Part shown: piece after piece, positions 17,249 to 25,200 of the stretch
Layout of the letters: every line of letters starts with the position of its first letter
Position numbering within the stretch: the stretch's first letter is position 1
NCBI GenBank assembly: GCA_902803195.1
Contig: CADCOX010000166.1
Location: 1-25,544, forward strand
Length of the DNA: 25,544 bases
Direction: 5' to 3'
Source: an uncultured Bacteroidales bacterium
GTDB lineage: Bacteria > Bacteroidota > Bacteroidia > Bacteroidales > Bacteroidaceae
Made by a program: the position numbers and the translations under genes
Notes under the pieces: generated by a model
Seen by the model: only the letters and a program-made list of their open reading frames with translations
What the model was told of the DNA's origin: nothing
The model's database searches: none

Positions 17249-19052
17249 GCTCCTTGCGCCTGCGCGTAACCTTGAGTGTGGCATTGAAGCCATTCGTCAC
17301 GGAGCCGATGCCGTGTATATCGGTGCTCCGCGATTCGGGGCACGTGCGGCTGCGGGAAATAGTGTGGATGATATTGCCGCCCTTGTGCGGTTTGCACATC
17401 CTTTCGGCGTGCGCATCTATGTGACGGTCAATACACTCCTTCATGACGATGAGTTGCAGGAAGTTGACGCGCTCATCGGCGAACTCGTTCAGGTAGGCGT
17501 CGATGCGCTCATTGTGCAGGATCCGCGTCTCTTGACGCTCAATCGAGGTCGCCTGCCTTTGCATGCTTCCACGCAGATGGACAACCGAACCATAGATGAC
17601 GTGCGGGCACGCTTGTCCGACGGCTACGAACAGACCGTCTTGGCGCGCGAACTCACGCTCGATGAGATTCGTGCCATCCATGATGCTGTACCCGCGATGA
17701 GGCTCGAGGCTTTCGTTCACGGAGCACTCTGCGTCAGCTACAGCGGTCGCTGTTATGCCAGCGAGTACTGCTTTGGACGTAGTGCCAATCGTGGCGAGTG
17801 CGCGCAGTTCTGCCGCCTTCCCTTCGACCTCGTCGATGCCGATGGACGCATCGTCTATGACCCGCGTACCCGTCAGCCGTTGGCTCAGCGTCACCTGCTG
17901 TCGTTGCGCGATATGAACCGTTCGACCGACCTCGAGGCGATGATGGATGCGGGTGTCAGCAGTTTCAAGATTGAGGGCCGACTGAAGGATGTCTCCTACG
18001 TCAAGAATGTGACGTCCTACTATCGGCAACAGCTCGACCGAATCCTCGAGCGACGCTCGTCCGACTATTGTCGCTCCAGTTGGGGAGAAAGCACTTTCAG
18101 TTTCACGCCCGTCCTCGAGAAAAGCTTCAATCGCCGCTTCACCGATTATTTTCTGCATGGGCGCACACCTTCGATGGCTTGCTTCGCTACGCCCAAGTCG
18201 TTGGGTGAACCCGTGGGCACGGTCAAGGACGTGCAGCGCGACTCGCTCGCCGTGGCGGGTACCGCCACCTTTGCCAATGGCGACGGCCTCTGCTTCTTCG
18301 ATGCCGACGACCGCCTGCAGGGTTTCCGTGTCAATCGTGTCGACGCCCATGGCCGTCTCTACCCAGCTGAACTCGCGGTACTGCGAGGTCTCCGCAAAGG
18401 GCAGTCCCTCTATCGCAACTATGACGCCGCCTTTGAGCGCCTCCTCTCTCGTCCGTCGGCCGAGCGGCGCATTGCCGTTCGTTGGCTGCTTGAGGACGAG
18501 GCCGATAACGCGTTCCGTCTCACGCTCACAACAGCCGATGGTCGCATCGTCAGCCGGACCTTCGTCTATCCTCACGAGCTCGCCCGTACGCCGCAGGAGG
18601 TTGCTATCCGTCGCCAGCTCATCCGTCTGGGTGATACCATCTTCAAGGCTACCGAGGACGATGTCATCATCCGTCTATCCTCCAATTGGTTCATTCCCGC
18701 TTCCGTCCTTGCGGAGTGGAGGAGAGGGCTTACCCAAGAAAGCCTCCAGGGGAATGTCCCTGAGGCCCCCTCCCATCCCCTCCAAGGGGGAATGCCCATT
18801 ACAAATAATACGTCCGCGGATTTGTTTGCCCCCTCTCGGGGGGGATGTGAGGGGGCTTTCCCTCTTATGACCTGCCGCTACTGCCTGCGCCATGCTCTTG
18901 GCTACTGTACGCGCGATGGGCGTCCTCTGCCTTGGCATGAGCCCCTTGCCCTAAGGCTCGCCGATGGGCGTACGTTCCCCCTCCATTTCGACTGCCGCCG
19001 CTGCGAGATGCAAGTGCAGCCACCACCGAGCCAAAGCCCGAGCGGGGCTTGA
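17235..19052 (+). CDS. Peptidase U32 family protein, RlhA-like (probable RNA hydroxylation factor), with repeat-derived insert
   Basis: The 605-residue protein starts MQSIELLAPARNLECGIEA, the standard U32 N-terminus. The start at 17235 overlaps metA by 14 bases; a longer frame from 17151 lies inside metA and is rejected. The U32 signature EAFVHGALCVSYSGRCYAS is complete. The nearby cysteines (CVSYSGRC, EYCFG, GECAQFC) suit the iron-sulfur cluster described in this family. A C-terminal domain resembling that of E. coli RlhA, which promotes 23S rRNA C2501 hydroxylation, includes RRQLIRLGDTIFKATED, NWFIPASVLAEWRR and the Cys-rich end MTCRYCLRHALGYC/FDCRRCEM. About 45 residues between WRRGLTQE and MTCRYC are encoded by palindromic repeat DNA instead of the usual family linker. 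True protease activity is doubtful. Confidence 0.88.
   Translation: MQSIELLAPARNLECGIEAIRHGADAVYIGAPRFGARAAAGNSVDDIAALVRFAHPFGVRIYVTVNTLLHDDELQEVDALIGELVQVGVDALIVQDPRLLTLNRGRLPLHASTQMDNRTIDDVRARLSDGYEQTVLARELTLDEIRAIHDAVPAMRLEAFVHGALCVSYSGRCYASEYCFGRSANRGECAQFCRLPFDLVDADGRIVYDPRTRQPLAQRHLLSLRDMNRSTDLEAMMDAGVSSFKIEGRLKDVSYVKNVTSYYRQQLDRILERRSSDYCRSSWGESTFSFTPVLEKSFNRRFTDYFLHGRTPSMACFATPKSLGEPVGTVKDVQRDSLAVAGTATFANGDGLCFFDADDRLQGFRVNRVDAHGRLYPAELAVLRGLRKGQSLYRNYDAAFERLLSRPSAERRIAVRWLLEDEADNAFRLTLTTADGRIVSRTFVYPHELARTPQEVAIRRQLIRLGDTIFKATEDDVIIRLSSNWFIPASVLAEWRRGLTQESLQGNVPEAPSHPLQGGMPITNNTSADLFAPSRGGCEGAFPLMTCRYCLRHALGYCTRDGRPLPWHEPLALRLADGRTFPLHFDCRRCEMQVQPPPSQSPSGA
18743..18859. repeat. REP-like palindromic repeat pair embedded in the U32 gene
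   Basis: A C-rich then G-rich segment at 18764-18792 (GGCCCCCTCCCATCCCC, then TCCAAGGGGGAA) is matched in inverted orientation by 18826-18859 (TTGCCCCCTCTCGGGGGGG, then ATGTGAGGGGGC). The arms are clearly related but not identical. A third degenerate copy lies just before (CCTCCAGGGGAATGTCCC, 18743-18760). The element is read through in frame by the U32 gene. This looks like a BIME-type pair of short interspersed palindromes. Whether it occurs elsewhere in the genome cannot be seen here. Confidence 0.75.
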
Positions 19053-19116
19053 TAAGGATAGCCAGCAAGTTCTCCGAGGTGTCCTTCGACAAGCTTAGGA
19101 TGTACGAAGCAACCAA

Positions 19117-19191
19117 GGCCGAGCGCCCGTTAACGTTTTCGTTATCGTTATCGTTCTTGAAATATCAAGCGTCCCGCTGGGCCGAGCGCCC
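19117..19191. repeat. Short repeats in the gap after the U32 gene
   Basis: GGCCGAGCGCCC occurs at 19117-19128 and again at 19180-19191. Between them a run of CGTTAT hexamers (about 19139-19155) occurs. The 164-base gap (19053-19216) holds no gene and no clear promoter. TATCTTTC at 19206-19213 is only a near match to TAnnTTTG and touches the next start codon. Confidence 0.55.
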
Positions 19192-19216
19192 ATTCCCGTT
19201 ATATTTATCTTTCATC

Positions 19217-20242
19217 ATGCAGCATTCGTCATTCCTCATTCGTCATTCATCATTCATCATTCGTCATTCGTCATTCCTCCTGCTCCTGCTCTGTCTGACG
19301 GCCTGTTATGCGCCGCCTCAGCGCATCATCCTTGATGCAACCGAGGAAGAGGCCCCGGCCGACAGCCTCGCCTCGACCCTAGTGCGTCCCTATGGGGTGG
19401 GTTACAACATGATTGTCGATGCCGACAGCCTGCTCCTCGTCGAAGACCGTCCGATGCACTGGAGTGGGGGCGTGGGTGAGACCAGCGACAGCCTCTGGCT
19501 CCGCCGTTACGATGCCCTGGTCATTGCCGCCTTGACTGTTATCCCTGAGGACAGCGTTGACAGTGTGTGGGTGAAGGTGGCGCGCGACCAACTCACCATG
19601 GGATGGTTGCACGAGAGTCAGCTCCTTGAGAGCGCTCGTCCCGACGATCCTATCAGTGCCTTCATTCGCGTCTTCTCCAACCGCCATCTGTTGTGGTTCC
19701 TTGTCGTGTTGGCGGCTGTTATCGCCCTCGTAGGTCTTCGATTGGTTTGGCGGCAGCGCTTCGCGATGGTCCATTTCGCCGATATTCCCAGTGCCTATCC
19801 TGTCACCCTTTTGCTTACACTTGCCGCACTCGCTCTCCTCTATGGTTATATTCAGCGTGCGGCACCGCAGCTGTGGGTTCAATTCTATTTCCATCCTACG
19901 CTCAATCCCTTGGCTCAGCCGCCGCTCCTCTGTGTCTTCCTCGCGGGCTTATGGCTCGTCCTGTTGCTGGCCATAGCTTCTGTAGACAATGTCTTCAGCC
20001 TCCTGCGCCCTGTCGAAGCCCTCTTCTATCTGTTTACACTCCTCGGTGCCAGCATGATGGTCTATCTCGTCTTCTCGCTGACCGCCCACACCCTCTTGGG
20101 CTATGCCCTCTTCGCCGCCTATGCCTTTGTCTCCATTCGGCATTTCTGGCGCTGCTCACGTCCGCGCTATCTCTGTGGCCAATGCGGTGCCAAGCTGCAC
20201 GACAAAGGACGCTGCCCCCATTGCGGAGCCATCAACGATTGA
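19217..20242 (+). CDS. Membrane-anchored lipoprotein with SH3-like N-terminal region and C-terminal zinc ribbon
   Basis: This 341-residue protein of unknown function starts at ATG 19217. The frame is open upstream to 19049, but that extension has no signal features. Residues 1-30 form an odd signal peptide with a heptad pattern (HSSFLIR, HSSFIIR, HSSFLLL) and lipobox LTAC (Cys30). Residues about 45-145 look like a bacterial SH3-type domain, ending WVKVARDQLTMGWLHESQLL. Four or five hydrophobic helices follow (for example LLWFLVVLAAVIALVGLRLV and LLCVFLAGLWLVLLLAIA). The C-terminus is a zinc ribbon with C320, C323, C333 and C336. It follows the U32 gene by 164 bases, and its gene converges on the nucleotidyltransferase across a long spacer. 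No specific role is inferred. Confidence 0.8.
   Translation: MQHSSFLIRHSSFIIRHSSFLLLLLCLTACYAPPQRIILDATEEEAPADSLASTLVRPYGVGYNMIVDADSLLLVEDRPMHWSGGVGETSDSLWLRRYDALVIAALTVIPEDSVDSVWVKVARDQLTMGWLHESQLLESARPDDPISAFIRVFSNRHLLWFLVVLAAVIALVGLRLVWRQRFAMVHFADIPSAYPVTLLLTLAALALLYGYIQRAAPQLWVQFYFHPTLNPLAQPPLLCVFLAGLWLVLLLAIASVDNVFSLLRPVEALFYLFTLLGASMMVYLVFSLTAHTLLGYALFAAYAFVSIRHFWRCSRPRYLCGQCGAKLHDKGRCPHCGAIND
19223..19278 (+). repeat. Eight tandem heptamers CATTCNT inside the lipoprotein signal peptide
   Basis: Eight consecutive 7-base units run CATTCGT, CATTCCT, CATTCGT, CATTCAT, CATTCAT, CATTCGT, CATTCGT, CATTCCT. Three units make 21 bases, which explains the seven-residue period of the signal peptide. 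As 7 is not a multiple of 3, gain or loss of one unit would shift the frame. Confidence 0.9.
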
Positions 20243-20353
20243 GGCCGTTGTTCGTGCCGACACCCTCAGCCATGACTGCGACTACAGCACCTTCTACCGC
20301 GTCTACGGGCAGATGACAGATTTATGAGACAATGATTACCATGGGAAAGGCGA

Positions 20354-20573
20354 AAGCGAACGCTCGAATAGCTCCACGCGACCAGTTCCTGCGGGTTGCT
20401 TCATTAATGAGACAGACGTGTCTCACCGGTGAGACAACCCAGTCTCATTAATGAGACGAGATGGCACGAACGGACGCGTAGCCTCATACGAACGGACGCG
20501 TAGCCTCGTACGAACGGACGCGTAGCCTTTAGCGAATAGACGCTTACGCCCGAACGAGTAGTTGAGCGGAAGT
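20354..20573. repeat. Second 22-bp-periodic array (about ten units) in the convergent spacer
   Basis: Units start every 22 bases at 20354, 20376, 20398, 20420, 20442, 20464, 20486, 20508, 20530 and 20552. The units at 20464, 20486 and 20508 are nearly identical, sharing ACGAACGGACGCGTAGCCT. Those at 20398, 20420 and 20442 are palindromic, and the flanking ones are degenerate. The register is kept throughout. GCGAATAGACGCTTACG at 20532-20548 matches GCGAATATACGCTCACG in the first array (3404-3420) at 15 of 17 bases, and CGACCAGT occurs in both arrays. The region is non-coding, between two converging genes. Confidence 0.8.
20398..20457. repeat. Three GTCTCA-n4-TGAGAC palindromes spaced 22 bp apart
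   Basis: GTCTCACCGGTGAGAC (20420-20435) and GTCTCATTAATGAGAC (20442-20457) are perfect 16-bp palindromes. GCTTCATTAATGAGAC (20398-20413) is a degraded version. Their centres are exactly 22 bp apart. The outer arms are conserved while the central four bases vary (CCGG or TTAA), as in a dimeric protein's binding site. A lone TGAGAC half occurs at 20325-20330. Confidence 0.8.
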
Positions 20574-20636
20574 GGCTCTATGCGAGTACTACGGAACGGT
20601 CGAATATGTTAAAATGCTCGTTAATTAAGTTTAAAT

Positions 20637-20729
20637 CCGTCACCTGTCACCCTATCTGTCACCCTATCTGTCACTGCACATGTCATTAAAGGTCAATGAC
20701 TTAAATGTATTGGTGACGGCGTGACAGAT
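20637..20729. repeat. TGTCACC repeat cluster with inverted counterparts
   Basis: The dodecamer CTGTCACCCTAT is repeated in tandem at 20644-20655 and 20656-20667, with a partial third copy to 20674. CCGTCACC (20637-20644) is inverted as GGTGACGG (20712-20719), and ATCTGTCAC (20666-20674) as GTGACAGAT (20721-20729). The two possible stems cross, so both could form together only as a pseudoknot. A GTCATT...AATGAC pair lies between them. The remaining spacer, 20730-20880, shows only a weak bulged hairpin (20795-20815) and no gene. Confidence 0.7.
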
Positions 20730-20880
20730 AAATGGGCCGTTTTTCATGGAATAAATCTGAAGGTAATTCGGTAGTATAGGCTAATAACAGTAAGCCGAAG
20801 TCAATAGACTTTCGGGAGCGTAGAAACAGTGCATTTAGCTATTGCTCTGCTTCGGCCTGCAACGTCCTCTGCCTACGATA

Positions 20881-20916
20881 GAAGAAAATCCCCAACGCAG
20901 AGGGTTGCGTCGGGGG
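20881..20916 (-). terminator. Probable terminator of the nucleotidyltransferase gene
   Basis: On the minus strand, CCCCGACGCA (20915-20906) pairs with TGCGTTGGGG (20899-20890), ten pairs including one G-U, with a 6-base loop. It is followed by ATTTTCTTCT. It lies 25 bases after the stop codon. Confidence 0.7.
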
Positions 20917-20940
20917 ACTATTGATGATGAAGGGAGTCGA

Positions 20941-21852
20941 TTAGAACAGGGGTGAGGGGTAGACGCCCTCGTCGATGAGCTGCTGGATGCGCTCGACGGT
21001 GCCGGGACGGTCGGCTGCATAGGTGACGCCGAACCACTTGGAGGTAGTGTCGAGGACCTTGACGGTAGCAGTGCCTTCGTTAATGAGCTTGTCGACCATC
21101 AGCGGGATAAAGAACTCGGCCTTGAGGTTCTCCATGTTCTTCGGGTCGGAGAGGAATTCCTTGAAGTACTCCTCGCTGTAGGCGAAGTAGTCGGGCGTGA
21201 AGCCCCACATGTTCATCGATACGGGGACGTTCTCGCCACCGACGGGCACCCATTTGTCGCCGTCCTTGTAGCAAATCTCGCCATCGATGCGCTCGATCTC
21301 GGTACGCTCTACGACGTCGGTCAGATTGCCTTCGGCATCCTTGCCGCATACGCCACGTGCTACGCTGCCGTTCTCGGAGAGCGTGTTGCCTACGCGGAAG
21401 CCTACCATAGCATACTTGCCCTTGGAGCCTTCGGGGAGTTCGGCCAGGAACTTGCCGATGGTCATGAAGGCGTCGCGGTTGTAGAAGTCGTCGCAGTTGA
21501 TGACGCAGAAGGGCTCCTTGATGACGTCCTTACCCATGAGTACGGCGTGGTTGGTGCCCCAGGGCTTGACGCGGCCCTCGGGAACGCTGAAGCCTTCGGG
21601 CAGGTCGTCGAGAGCCTGGAAACAGAGCTCGCAGGGGATGTGGCCCTCGTACTTCTTCAGAATCTGATTGCGGAACTGGTCTTCAAAGTCGCGACGGATG
21701 ACCCACACGATCTTGCCGAAGCCAGCTTGGATAGCGTCGTAGATGGAGTAGTCCATGATGGTCTCGCCGTTGGGGCCGAGTGCGTCGAGCTGCTTCAAGC
21801 CGCCATAGCGGCTGCCCATGCCGGCAGCAAGGAGGAAAAGAGTTGGTTTCAT
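20941..21852 (-). CDS. Sugar-phosphate nucleotidyltransferase
   Basis: The 303-residue protein belongs to the NTP_transferase (GT-A-like) family, which makes nucleotide sugars from sugar 1-phosphates. The N-terminus MKPTLFLLAAGMGSRYGGLK carries the nucleotide-binding loop (LLAAGMGSRYGG). GPNGETIMDYSIYDAI follows, and the metal-binding region is VINCDDFYNRDAF. PWGTNHAVLMGKDVI is another family landmark. The sugar substrate cannot be told from sequence. In Bacteroidetes, relatives sit beside anomeric sugar kinases, but no such gene is present here. The frame is open upstream to 22017, but the -7 element at 21918-21925 lies inside that extension, so ATG 21852 is the start. The gene has a probable terminator and stands alone. 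Confidence 0.9.
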   Translation of the reverse strand: MKPTLFLLAAGMGSRYGGLKQLDALGPNGETIMDYSIYDAIQAGFGKIVWVIRRDFEDQFRNQILKKYEGHIPCELCFQALDDLPEGFSVPEGRVKPWGTNHAVLMGKDVIKEPFCVINCDDFYNRDAFMTIGKFLAELPEGSKGKYAMVGFRVGNTLSENGSVARGVCGKDAEGNLTDVVERTEIERIDGEICYKDGDKWVPVGGENVPVSMNMWGFTPDYFAYSEEYFKEFLSDPKNMENLKAEFFIPLMVDKLINEGTATVKVLDTTSKWFGVTYAADRPGTVERIQQLIDEGVYPSPLF

Positions 21853-21917
21853 GTTTCTTCTGTTTAAGTTGAAATATTGAATTAATGTGTTACAGATTGA
21901 TTTTACGTTTCCGACGG

Positions 21918-21951
21918 CAAAGATACATATTTCTTCTGAACTGCAAGCAAA
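21918..21951 (-). promoter_or_regulatory. Promoter of the nucleotidyltransferase gene
   Basis: TATCTTTG on the minus strand (21925-21918) matches TAnnTTTG. TTTG lies at 21951-21948, 22 bases upstream, slightly longer than the usual 19-21. The leader to ATG 21852 would be about 60 bases. Confidence 0.65.
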
Positions 21952-22096
21952 AAACGTGAAAAAAGTATTTGCTAATTTCACGTTTCGCCGTCGTGAGTCG
22001 CGCGAAAGAGTGGGCAATTGACACCCAAAAAAGGTTTATTCGCTTTCGTTTAAAATTTTTTAACGGCTTCTTCGGCCCATCTAGCCGATTCTGTCT

Positions 22097-22104
22097 TACC
22101 TTTG
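22097..22104 (+). promoter_or_regulatory. -7 element of the discoidin-like protein gene
   Basis: TACCTTTG matches TAnnTTTG. Only a weak TTCG (22071-22074) stands near the -33 position. Transcription from here gives a leader of about 115 bases before ATG 22228. Confidence 0.55.
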
Positions 22105-22227
22105 CTATGCAAAAGAGCGCTTGGCGTTTGGCGCTGAGCGTTCACGAAGACAACGGACAGACTACGAACAGACAACGAACTATTCATAACAACTAACTTA
22201 ATTAACCATTCATTCAACAATTTAACT

Positions 22228-25200
22228 ATGAAGAAACTGATACTCATTCTTGCCGCCCTGCTGCTTCCTGCGGCGTGGCAGGTGCAGGCAGCTCCGTCCG
22301 CTAAGTTGTTGGTGGGCGATGGCGAGACGGTCGAGGACATCTACGCTCCCGACTTGGATTCTCCCCTTATTAGCTATGCCGACCAGATGACGGTCAACGC
22401 TATCCAGTATGGCGATGGCGGTGGCCTCGACGCCCTCATTGACGGCGATGCTGGCACTTGGTTCCATTCGTCCTACGGTCCTACTTCTACGATAACCGAC
22501 GAGGAGGGTAACCAACAGACGATCAACAACCTCTATCCTGCCGAGAAGCATTGGATACAGTTTGAGCTCGACGATCCGCAGACAGCCATCTTCTTCACAT
22601 GGGTCATCCGCAGTAGCGCCTACAACGACACGCCCGACGACGTGACGTTCCTAGTCACGAACACACCCGAGGAGGCTAAGTCGTGGACAGAGGCTATACG
22701 TCTGAAAGACCTGTTCACGAACTACTCCAGCACCAGCCAGATGAGTGGACAGGAGTACACCAGCCCCATGATCACCTTCGACGCTCCTTATCGCTACATC
22801 CGTATGGTCGTCAATCGCACGTTCAGCCAGCGCACTGAGGGCACCTACGGTCAGTACTTCTGGAATATGGCCGAGATGCAGCTCTATCCCGCACGTCTGG
22901 TCGACGACCCGCAGGAGCGCCTTAACATCGCCCTCGTGCCTTTCTACGACCTGGGCATGCAGATGTATGGCATTCAGGACGAGTTCAAGGGCAACACGCC
23001 CGGCTTCTACGGAGCCGAGGAGGTCGATGCTTTCATGGAGGTGTTTGAGCGTGCCATCGTGGCTGCTGACGCCATGCCCGCGCAGGCTCCTACCAACGAG
23101 GAGGTCGACGAGATGATCATCCAGTTGCGCGCCACTTATGACGCACTCCTCGCCTCGCAGGTCAAGGTGGGCACGGGCTATTACCGCATCATCAATTCCA
23201 ATGACGCCTACTACATCAACCAAGGCGTCGAAAAGGCTATGGTGGCCAGTACCGATGGCAAGTGGCTGCGCTGGGGCACCTATAGTCCCGACGACCTCTC
23301 CGCCATCTGGAAGTTCACGCTCCTCGATGACGACAACTTTAGCATCCAAAACATGGCGTCGCTCACTTACATCGATTTCATCGATGCCACCAGTCAGCAT
23401 GTTCCCATGTCCGAAGAGCAGACCACCGAGCAGATCATCTCTTCGTCCAAGATGGGTCAGTTCACGATCTACAACACCCAATATAATGTTCCTTACCACA
23501 CCGAGAGTCACAACTTAGGAGCCGGTGTCGAAGGTTACATTGTTCCTTGGGGCAATGCCGACGAGCCTAATAGCGTCTGGTACATATACGAAGTGACTGA
23601 GGAAGAACTCGCCCGTGTGCAGGAAATCAACGACGATGTCCGCATCCAGGCTGATTACCAAAAGGCTGTCGCAGAAGCCGAGGTGGCCATGCTCACCACC
23701 ATCGAGTATGCCACCGACAGCGAGAACCCTTATATCATCAATGTCAGCGATGATGCCAACCTGCCCGAGGAATCGCAACTCTGGACCAACGCCTTCGAGA
23801 CGCAAGAAGGCAGCCTGGAAGCCCTCATCGACGGTAACATCAATAGCTATTTCCACTCCGTCTATAGTTACGATGTCCTCGACATCCACTGTCTCTATGC
23901 CGACCTTGGCAAGCCCGTCGACAAGTTTGTGTTCACCTTTATGCCCCGTCAGTCGGCCTACCTCGACATCCCTGCCGATATCGTCATTTATGGAACCAAC
24001 GATATCTCCAATTGGGAGGACGAGAGCGCTTGGACAGAGGTAAAACATCTGGCCAGCGGCTTCCCCGAGAATGCTTCTACGAGCTATACCTCGCCGGGTA
24101 TCCTTATGGACAAGCCTTACCGCTACCTGCGCTTCCAGGTGCTTAACACCTTCAGCCAGCGGTCAGTCACCAACTCTTTGGGTAAAGTGCTGCATTTCTT
24201 CACCTTGTCGGAGTTCCAGGTCTATCCCTGCGAGTTTGATGAGGCACATTCGCAGTACTACAATGTCGAGGGCATGAAGGACGCTGTCGATGCGTTGCGC
24301 AAGATTGTCAACGACCTCGCTGCCAAACCCAAGGTCACCCGTCCCGACGTAACCGCCCTCGAGGAAGCCGTGCAGGCCGTCAAGGACCTCTATGTGGACC
24401 ACGGCAAGCTTGCCGACGAACTGGCCGTTCTCATTGAAGAGGCTGAGCGCGTAGTCTTCAAGACTACTACGCCTGTGAAGGGCCTGCTCACGAATGCCTC
24501 CCAGTTCAGTGCCAACTCCGTCATTCAGGAAGGCAACTTCGGCAACCTCCTCGACGAGAACATCGACACCTACTTCCACACCAACTACAGCTATGGAGCC
24601 ATCGTGCCCGGCACGTCCGAGGACGATCCCGACGAGGTGCGCTATGGTGCCACCCACAACCTGCAGGTCGATATGCTCGAGCCGCAGAACACCGTCCGCA
24701 TTCGCTTCACGCCGCGTAACAGCGGTTATCGCGACTGGCCTGTCGACATCATCATCTATGCTACCAATGATGTCAACCTCGGCGCCGACCCGCTGAGCGA
24801 GGATTCCGAGTGGGAGCAGGTGGCAGCCTTCAATGATGGCTTCCCCGCCAGCATCACCGAATGGACGTCCGATGAATTCGACGCAGGCGGCAATCGTTAC
24901 CTCCGCATGGTTGTCAATGACACCTACAGCCACAAGAACGAAGGCAATCGACTTGACCCGAGAGGTAAGCCTTTCTTCACCCTCTCTGAGTTCCAGGTCA
25001 TGATCAGCGTCGGCATGGACGAAATCCAGTATTCCTATGTTCCCGATGTCAAGAAGTGGACCGACCGCCTCTCTGCCCTCGTCGCCGAGAACAAGGACAA
25101 GGACAAGTATGAGGTATGGCAGCGCGATATCGATGCCTTCGAAGAGGCGTTTGCTAAGCTCGACAGTTCCTTCGTCCATAATGACGCCCTCATGGCTGCC

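Larger units (their letters stand above)
21853..22227. other. Divergent intergenic region between nucleotidyltransferase and discoidin-like protein
   Basis: These 375 bases contain two outward-facing promoter elements and no credible gene. The stretch after the rightward promoter (22105-22227) would be an untranslated leader of about 115 bases. It includes a small GC-rich inverted repeat (AGCGC at 22116 and GCGCT at 22129) and a run of similar ACGAACAGAC/GACAACGAAC words. No known riboswitch was recognised. Confidence 0.6.
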
